From positions 64,041,406 through 64,105,405 of the forward strand of contig OX578285.1 of assembly GCA_951217055.1 (NCBI GenBank): a stretch of 64,000 bases of DNA, in the 5' to 3' direction. Source of the stretch: Gerris lacustris (Eukaryota > Arthropoda > Insecta > Hemiptera > Gerridae). Positions 56,270 to 64,000 of the stretch are shown here, one piece after another; position 1 is the stretch's first letter; each line of letters opens with the position of its first letter. The notes below the pieces were generated by a model. That model was not told the DNA's origin. It saw nothing but the letters and a program-made list of their open reading frames with translations, and made no database searches. The position numbers and the translations under genes were made by a program.

Positions 56270-59200
56270 AAATTACAGTAGAACTTCACTATAAGGGACA
56301 AATAAAGTCTGAGGGTTGGCTGATATTATGAAAGTCCATTATGTAACAAATTATTATTTCAAATAATAATGTAAATTACAGTAGATCCTCACTATAAGGG
56401 ACTAATAGAGTCTGAGGGTTGTCTGATATTATGAAAGTCCATTATATAACAAATAATTATTTCAAATAATAATGTAAATTACAGTAGAACTTCACTAAAA
56501 GGGACTAATAGAGTCTAAGGGTTGTCTGATATTATGAAAGTCCATTATGTAACAAATAATTATTTCAAATAATAATGTAAATTACAGTAGAACTTCACTA
56601 TAAGGGACTAATAGAGTCTGAGGGCTGTCTATTATTATGAAAGTCCATTATATAACAAATAATTATTTCAAATAATAATGTAAATTACAGTAGAACTTCA
56701 CTATAAGGGACTAATAGAGTCTGAGGGTTGTCTGATATTATGAAAGTCCATTATATAACAAATAATTATTTCAAATAATAATGTAAATTACAGTAGAACT
56801 TCACTATAAGGGACTAATAGAGTCTGAGGGTTGTCTAATATTATGAAAGTCCATTATATAACAAATAATAATGTAAATTACTGTAGAACTTCACTATAAG
56901 GGACTAATAGAGTCTGAGGGTTGTCTGATATTATGAAAGTCCATTATGTAACAAATAATTATTTCAAATAATAATGTAAATTACAGTAGAACTTCACTAT
57001 AAGGGACTAATAGAGTCTGAGGGTTGTCTAATATTATGAAAGTCCATTATATAACAAATAATAAAGTAAATTACAGTAGAACCTCACTATAAGAGACTAA
57101 TAGAGTCTGAGGGTTGTCTGATATTATGAAAGTCTATTATATAACAAATAATTATTTCAAATAATAATGTAAATTACAGTAGAACTTCACTATAAGGGAC
57201 TAATAGAGTCTGAGGGTCGTCTGATATTATGAAAGTCCATTATATAATAAATAATTATTTCAAATAATAATGTAAATTACAGTAGAACTTCACTATAAGG
57301 GACTAATAGAGTCTGAGGGTTGTCTGATATTATGGAAGTCCATTATGTAACAAATAATTATTTCAAATAATAATGTAAACTACATTAGAACTTCACTATA
57401 AGGGACAAATAAAGTCTGAGGGTTGGCTGATATTATGAAAGTCCATTATGTAACAAATTATTATTTCAAATAATAATGTAAATTACAGTAGAACCTCACT
57501 ATAAGGGACTAATAGAGTCTGAGGGTTGTCTGATATTATGAAAGTCCATTATATAAGAAATAATTATTTCAAATAATAATGTAAATTACTGTAGAACTTC
57601 ACTATAAGGGACTAATAGAGTCTGAGGGTTGTCTGATATTATGAAAGTCCATTATGTAACAAATTATTATTTCAAATAATAATGTAAATTACAGTAGAAC
57701 CTCACTATAAGGGACTAATAGAGTCTGAGGGTTGTCTGATATTATGAAAGTCCATTATATAACAAATAATTATTTCAAATAATAATGTAAATTACAGTAG
57801 AACTTCACTATAAGGGACTAATAGAGTCTGAGGGTTGTCTGATATTATGAAAGTCCATTATATAACAAATAATAATGTAAATTACTGTAGAACTTCACTA
57901 TAAGGGACTAATAGAGTCTGAGGGTTGTCTGATATTATGAAAGTCCATTATGTAATAGATATTTATTTCAAATAATAATGTAAATTACAGTAGAACTTTA
58001 CTATAAGGGACAAATAAAGTCTGAGGGTTGTCTGATATTATGAAAGTCCATTATGTAACAAATAATTATTTCAAATAATAATGTAAATTACAGTAGAACC
58101 TCACTATAAGGGACAAATAAAGTCTGAGGGTTGTCTGATATTATGAAAGTCCATTATGTAACAAATAATTATTTCAAATAATAATGTAAATTACAGTAGA
58201 ACCTCACTATAAGGGACTAATAGAGTCTGAGGGTTGTCTGATATTATGAAAGTCCATTATATAACAAATAATTATTTCAAATAATAATGTAAATTACAGT
58301 AGAACTTCACTATAAGGGACTAATAGAGTCTGAGGGTTGTCTGATATTATGAAAGTCCATTATATAACAAATAATAATGTAAATTACTGTAGAACTTCAC
58401 TATAAGGGACTAATAGAGTCTGAGGGTTGTCTGATATTATGAAAGTCCATTATGTAACGAATATTTTTTTCAAATAATAATGTAAATTACTGTAGAACTT
58501 CACTATAAGGGACAAATAAAGTCTGAGGGTTGTCTGATATTATGAAAGTCCATTATGTAACAAATAATTATTTCAAATAATAATGTAAATTACAGTAGAA
58601 CCTCACTATAAGGGACTAATAGAGTCTGAGGGTTGTCTGATATTATGAAAGTCCATTATATAACAAATAATTATTTCAAATAATAATGTAAATTACAGTA
58701 GAACTTCACTATAAGGGACTAATAGAGTCTGAGGGTTGTCTAATATAATGAAAGTCCATTATATAACAAATAATAATGTAAATTACAGTTGAACTTCACT
58801 ATAAGGGACTAATAGAGTCTGAGGGTTGTCTGATATTATGAAAGTCCAATATATAACAAATAATAATGTAAATTACAGTAGAACTTCACTATAAGGGACT
58901 AATAGAGTCTGAGGGTTGTCTGATATTATGAAAGTCCATTATATAACAAATAATAATGTAAATTACTGTAGAACTTCACTATAAGGGACTAATAGAGTCT
59001 GAGGGTTGTCTGATATTATGAAAGTCCATTATGTAACGAATATTTTTTTCAAATAATAATGTAAATTACTGTAGAACTTCACTATAAGGGACAAATAAAG
59101 TCTGAGGGTTGTCTGATATTATGAAAGTCCATTATGTAACAAATAATTATTTCAAATAATAATGTAAATTACTGTAGAACTTCACTATAAGGGACAAATA

Positions 59201-62200
59201 AAGTCTGAGGGTTGTCTGATATTATGAAAGTCCATTATGTAACAAATAATTATTTCAAATAATAATGTAAATTACAGTAGAACTTCACTATAAGGGACAA
59301 ATAAAGTCTGAGGGTTGGCTGATATTATGAAAGTCCATTATGTAACAAATTATTATTTCAAATAATAATGTAAATTACAGTAGATCCTCACTATAAGGGA
59401 CTAATAGAGTCTGAGGGTTGTCTGATATTATGAAAGTCCATTATATAACAAATAATTATTTCAAATAATAATGTAAATTACAGTAGAACTTCACTAAAAG
59501 GGACTAATAGAGTCTAAGGGTTGTCTGATATTATGAAAGTCCATTATGTAACAAATAATTATTTCAAATAATAATGTAAATTACAGTAGAACTTCACTAT
59601 AAGGGACTAATAGAGTCTGAGGGCTGTCTATTATTATGAAAGTCCATTATATAACAAATAATTATTTCAAATAATAATGTAAATTACAGTAGAACTTCAC
59701 TATAAGGGACTAATAGAGTCTGAGGGTTGTCTGATATTATGAAAGTCCATTATATAACAAATAATTATTTCAAATAATAATGTAAATTACAGTAGAACTT
59801 CACTATAAGGGACTAATAGAGTCTGAGGGTTGTCTAATATTATGAAAGTCCATTATATAACAAATAATAATGTAAATTACTGTAGAACTTCACTATAAGG
59901 GACTAATAGAGTCTGAGGGTTGTCTGATATTATGAAAGTCCATTATGTAACAAATAATTATTTCAAATAATAATGTAAATTACAGTAGAACTTCACTATA
60001 AGGGACTAATAGAGTCTGAGGGTTGTCTAATATTATGAAAGTCCATTATATAACAAATAATAAAGTAAATTACAGTAGAACCTCACTATAAGAGACTAAT
60101 AGAGTCTGAGGGTTGTCTGATATTATGAAAGTCTATTATATAACAAATAATTATTTCAAATAATAATGTAAATTACAGTAGAACTTCACTATAAGGGACT
60201 AATAGAGTCTGAGGGTCGTCTGATATTATGAAAGTCCATTATATAATAAATAATTATTTCAAATAATAATGTAAATTACAGTAGAACTTCACTATAAGGG
60301 ACTAATAGAGTCTGAGGGTTGTCTGATATTATGGAAGTCCATTATGTAACAAATAATTATTTCAAATAATAATGTAAACTACATTAGAACTTCACTATAA
60401 GGGACAAATAAAGTCTGAGGGTTGGCTGATATTATGAAAGTCCATTATGTAACAAATTATTATTTCAAATAATAATGTAAATTACAGTAGAACCTCACTA
60501 TAAGGGACTAATAGAGTCTGAGGGTTGTCTGATATTATGAAAGTCCATTATATAAGAAATAATTATTTCAAATAATAATGTAAATTACTGTAGAACTTCA
60601 CTATAAGGGACTAATAGAGTCTGAGGGTTGTCTGATATTATGAAAGTCCATTATGTAACAAATTATTATTTCAAATAATAATGTAAATTACAGTAGAACC
60701 TCACTATAAGGGACTAATAGAGTCTGAGGGTTGTCTGATATTATGAAAGTCCATTATATAACAAATAATTATTTCAAATAATAATGTAAATTACAGTAGA
60801 ACTTCACTATAAGGGACTAATAGAGTCTGAGGGTTGTCTGATATTATGAAAGTCCATTATATAACAAATAATAATGTAAATTACTGTAGAACTTCACTAT
60901 AAGGGACTAATAGAGTCTGAGGGTTGTCTGATATTATGAAAGTCCATTATGTAATAGATATTTATTTCAAATAATAATGTAAATTACAGTAGAACTTTAC
61001 TATAAGGGACAAATAAAGTCTGAGGGTTGTCTGATATTATGAAAGTCCATTATGTAACAAATAATTATTTCAAATAATAATGTAAATTACAGTAGAACCT
61101 CACTATAAGGGACAAATAAAGTCTGAGGGTTGTCTGATATTATGAAAGTCCATTATGTAACAAATAATTATTTCAAATAATAATGTAAATTACAGTAGAA
61201 CCTCACTATAAGGGACTAATAGAGTCTGAGGGTTGTCTGATATTATGAAAGTCCATTATATAACAAATAATTATTTCAAATAATAATGTAAATTACAGTA
61301 GAACTTCACTATAGGGGCTAATAGAGTCTGAGGGTTGTCTGATATTATGAAAGTCCATTATATAACAAATAATAATGTAAATTACTGTAGAACTTCACTA
61401 TAAGGGACTAATAGAGTCTGAGGGTTGTCTGATATTATGAAAGTCCATTATGTAACGAATATTTTTTTCAAATAATAATGTAAATTACTGTAGAACTTCA
61501 CTATAAGGGACAAATAAAGTCTGAGGGTTGTCTGATATTATGAAAGTCCATTATGTAACAAATAATTATTTCAAATAATAATGTAAATTACAGTAGAACC
61601 TCACTATAAGGGACTAATAGAGTCTGAGGGTTGTCTGATATTATGAAAGTCCATTATATAACAAATAATAATGTAAATTACTGTAGAACTTCACTATAAG
61701 GGACTAATAGAGTCTGAGGGTTGGCTGATATTATGAAAGTCCATTATGTAACAAATTATTATTTCAAATAATAATGTAAATTACAGTAGAACCTCACTAT
61801 AAGGGACTAATAGAGTCTGAGGGTTGTCTGATATTATGAAAGTCCATTATATAACAAATAATTATTTCAAATAATAATGTAAATTACAGTAGAACTTCAC
61901 TATAAGGGACTAATAGAGTCTAAGGGTTGTCTGATATTATGAAAGTCCATTATGTAACAAATAATTATTTCAAATAATAATGTAAATTACAGTAGAACTT
62001 CACTATAAGGGACTAATAGAGTCTGAGGGTTGTCTATTATTATGAAAGTCCATTATATAACAAATAATAATGTAAATTACAGTAGAACTTCACTATAAGG
62101 GACTAATAGAGTCTGAGGGTTGTCTATTATTATGAAAGTCCATTATATAACAAATAATAATGTAAATTACAGTAGAACCTCACTATAAGGGACTAATAGA

Positions 62201-62260
62201 GTCTGAGGGTTGTCTGATATTATGAAAGTCCATTATATAACAAATAATTATTTCAAATAA
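56270..62260 (+). repeat. Tandem pair of a roughly 2,999-bp higher-order unit
   Basis: Markers at 56,381 (GTAGATCCTC), 56,490 and 57,331 recur 2,999 bp later. A one-base loss in the second copy (CTATAGGGGCTAATAG near 61,310) changes the offset to 2,998. The right limit is approximate. Confidence 0.75.
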
Positions 62261-64000
62261 TAATGTAAATTACAGTAGAACTTCACTATAAGGGACTAAT
62301 AGAGTCTGAGGGTTGTCTGATATTATGAATGTCCATTATGTAACAAATAATTATTTCAAATAATAATGTCAATTACATTAGAACTTCACTATAAGGGACA
62401 AATAAAGTCTGAGGGTTGGCTGATATTATGAAAGTCCATTATGTAACAAATAATTATTTCAAATAATAATGTAAATTACAGTAGAACTTCACTATAAGGG
62501 ACTAATAGAGTCTGAGGGTTGTCTATTATTATGAAAGTCCATTATATAACAAATAATAATGTAAATTACAGTAGAACCTCACTATAAGGGACTAATAGAG
62601 TCTGAGGGTTGTCTGATATTATGAAAGTCCATTATATAACAAATAATTATTTCAAATAATAATGTAAATTACAGTAGAACTTCACTATAAGGGACTAATA
62701 GAGTCTGAGGGTTGTCTGATATTATGAATGTCCATTATGTAACAAATAATTATTTCAAATAATAATGTCAATTACATTAGAACTTCACTATAAGGGACAA
62801 ATAAAGTCTGAGGGTTGGCTGATATTATGAAAGTCCATTATGTAACAAATTATTATTTCAAATAATAATGTAAATTACAGTAGAACCTCACTATAAGGGA
62901 CTAATAGAGTCTGAGGGTTGTCTGATATTATGAAAGTCCATTATATAACAAATAATAATGTAAATTACTGTAGAACTTCACTATAAGGGACTAATAGAGT
63001 CTGAGGGTTGTCTGATATTATGAAAGTCCATTATGTAACAAATATTTATTTCAAATAATAATGTAAATTACAGTAGAACTTTACTATAAGGGAAAAATAA
63101 AGTCTGAGGGTTGTCTGATATTATGAAAGTCCATTATGTAACAAATATTTATTTCAAATAATAATGTAAATTACAGTAGAACTTTACTATTAGGGACAAA
63201 TAAAGTCTGAGGGTTGTCTGATATTATGAAAGTCCATTATGTAACAAATAATTATTTCAAATAATAATGTAAATTACAGTAGAACCTCACTATAAGGGAC
63301 AAATAAAGTCTGAGGGTTGTCTGATATTATGAAAGTCCATTATGTAACAAATAATTATTTCAAATAATAATGTAAATTTCAGTAGAACTTCACTATAAGG
63401 GACTAATAGAGTCTAAGGGTTGTCTGATATTATGAAAGTCCATTATATAACAAATAATAATGTAAATTACTGTAGAACTTCACTATAAGGGACTAATAGA
63501 GTCTGAGGGTTGTCTGATATTATGAAAGTCCATTATGTAACAAATATTTATTTCAAATAATAATGTAAATTACTGTTGAACTTCACTATAAGGGACAAAT
63601 AAAGTCTGAGGTTTGTCTGATATTATGAAAGTCCATTATGTAACAAATAATTATTTCAAATAATAATGTAAATTACAGTAGAACCTCACTATAAGGGACT
63701 AATAGAGTCTGAGGGTTGTCTGATATTATGAAAGTCAATTATATAACAAATAATAATGTAAATTACTGTAGAACTTCACTATAAGGGACTAATAGAGTCT
63801 GAGGGTTGGCTGATATTATGAAAGTCCATTATGTAAAAAATTATTATTTCAAATAATAATGTAAATTACAGTAGAACCTCACTATAAGGGACTAATAGAG
63901 TCTGAGGGTTGTCTGATATTATGAAAGTCCATTATATAACAAATAATTATTTCAAATAATAATGTAAATTACAGTAGAACTTCACTATAAGGGACTAATA

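Larger units (their letters stand above)
24156..64000 (+). repeat. Satellite DNA array, 103-bp monomer (90-bp short form), continues past window
   Basis: About 40 kb of head-to-tail monomers, close to 400 copies. The monomer begins CAGTAGAACCTCACTATAAG, continues GGACTAATAGAGTCTGAGGG and TTGTCTGATATTATGAAAGT, then an AT-rich half containing ACAAATAATTATTTCAAATA and ATAATGTAAATTA. Successive starts at 24,183, 24,286 and 24,389 give a 103-bp period; the next step is 90 bp where 13 bases are missing. No monomer has a long open frame. Orientation is constant throughout. The array has linked-variant subfamilies and nested higher-order repeats, listed separately. The right end is not reached. Confidence 0.98.

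Noticed and set aside
24156..64000. Regular repeats resembling a CRISPR array
   Set aside because: The repeats are direct head-to-tail with no unique spacers, the period is 103/90 bp, and the context is eukaryotic. It is satellite DNA.

Overview
The window is animal nuclear DNA, most likely from an arthropod and possibly a hemipteran insect. Reasons are the AT-rich non-coding sequence, intron-split exons, insect-type transposon ends, and a Maverick/Polinton (adintovirus-like) element of the kind common in insects. Species cannot be fixed from sequence alone.

Region 1 (1 to about 9,950) is the right-hand part of a Polinton, with every gene on the + strand. In order: C-terminus of protein-primed DNA polymerase B, a PLA2-domain core protein, an adenain-like protease, a penton-like minor capsid protein, the double-jelly-roll major capsid protein, a conserved Polinton protein of uncertain function, the packaging ATPase, a DUF8207-type protein (frameshifted), a chromodomain integrase, a 185-aa unknown, a tandem pair of Cys-rich paralogues, and a small OB-fold-like candidate. 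The capsid, protease and packaging genes form a virion module; polymerase and integrase form the replication and insertion module. Two regulatory devices stand out. The protease has no suitable AUG and lies in the -1 frame just after a perfect A_AAA_AAC slippery heptamer that ends the PLA2 gene. Eight genes carry a TATA-like box 32-33 nt upstream of a TCAGT-type initiator, often only 3-10 nt before the start codon.

Region 2 (about 9,950-12,100) is transposon debris: a hAT-like right end, a TA microsatellite, a tRNA-like unit with A and B boxes, and a non-autonomous element tail. Region 3 (12,480-18,561) holds three phase-compatible exons of a host gene encoding a signal peptide and a protease-associated (PA) domain, probably Goliath/RNF-like. 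Its introns contain ordinary AT-rich DNA, a 29-bp minisatellite (17,424-18,080) and small inverted repeats. Region 4 (18,562-24,155) has a PIF/Harbinger-like MITE and a nearly full-length APE-type LINE whose single reading frame is broken by three stop codons.

Region 5 (24,156-64,000, continuing beyond the window) is one satellite array of about 40 kb. Monomers are 103 bp, with a 90-bp form lacking 13 bp. It is built from linked-variant subfamilies and nested multi-kilobase higher-order duplications (offsets 2,331, 2,999, 3,321, 6,166, 6,822/7,028 and 10,349 bp). A single diverged monomer lies left of the LINE (20,043-20,101), so the LINE sits at the array edge. If the host gene's remaining exons lie beyond the window, the array is intronic.
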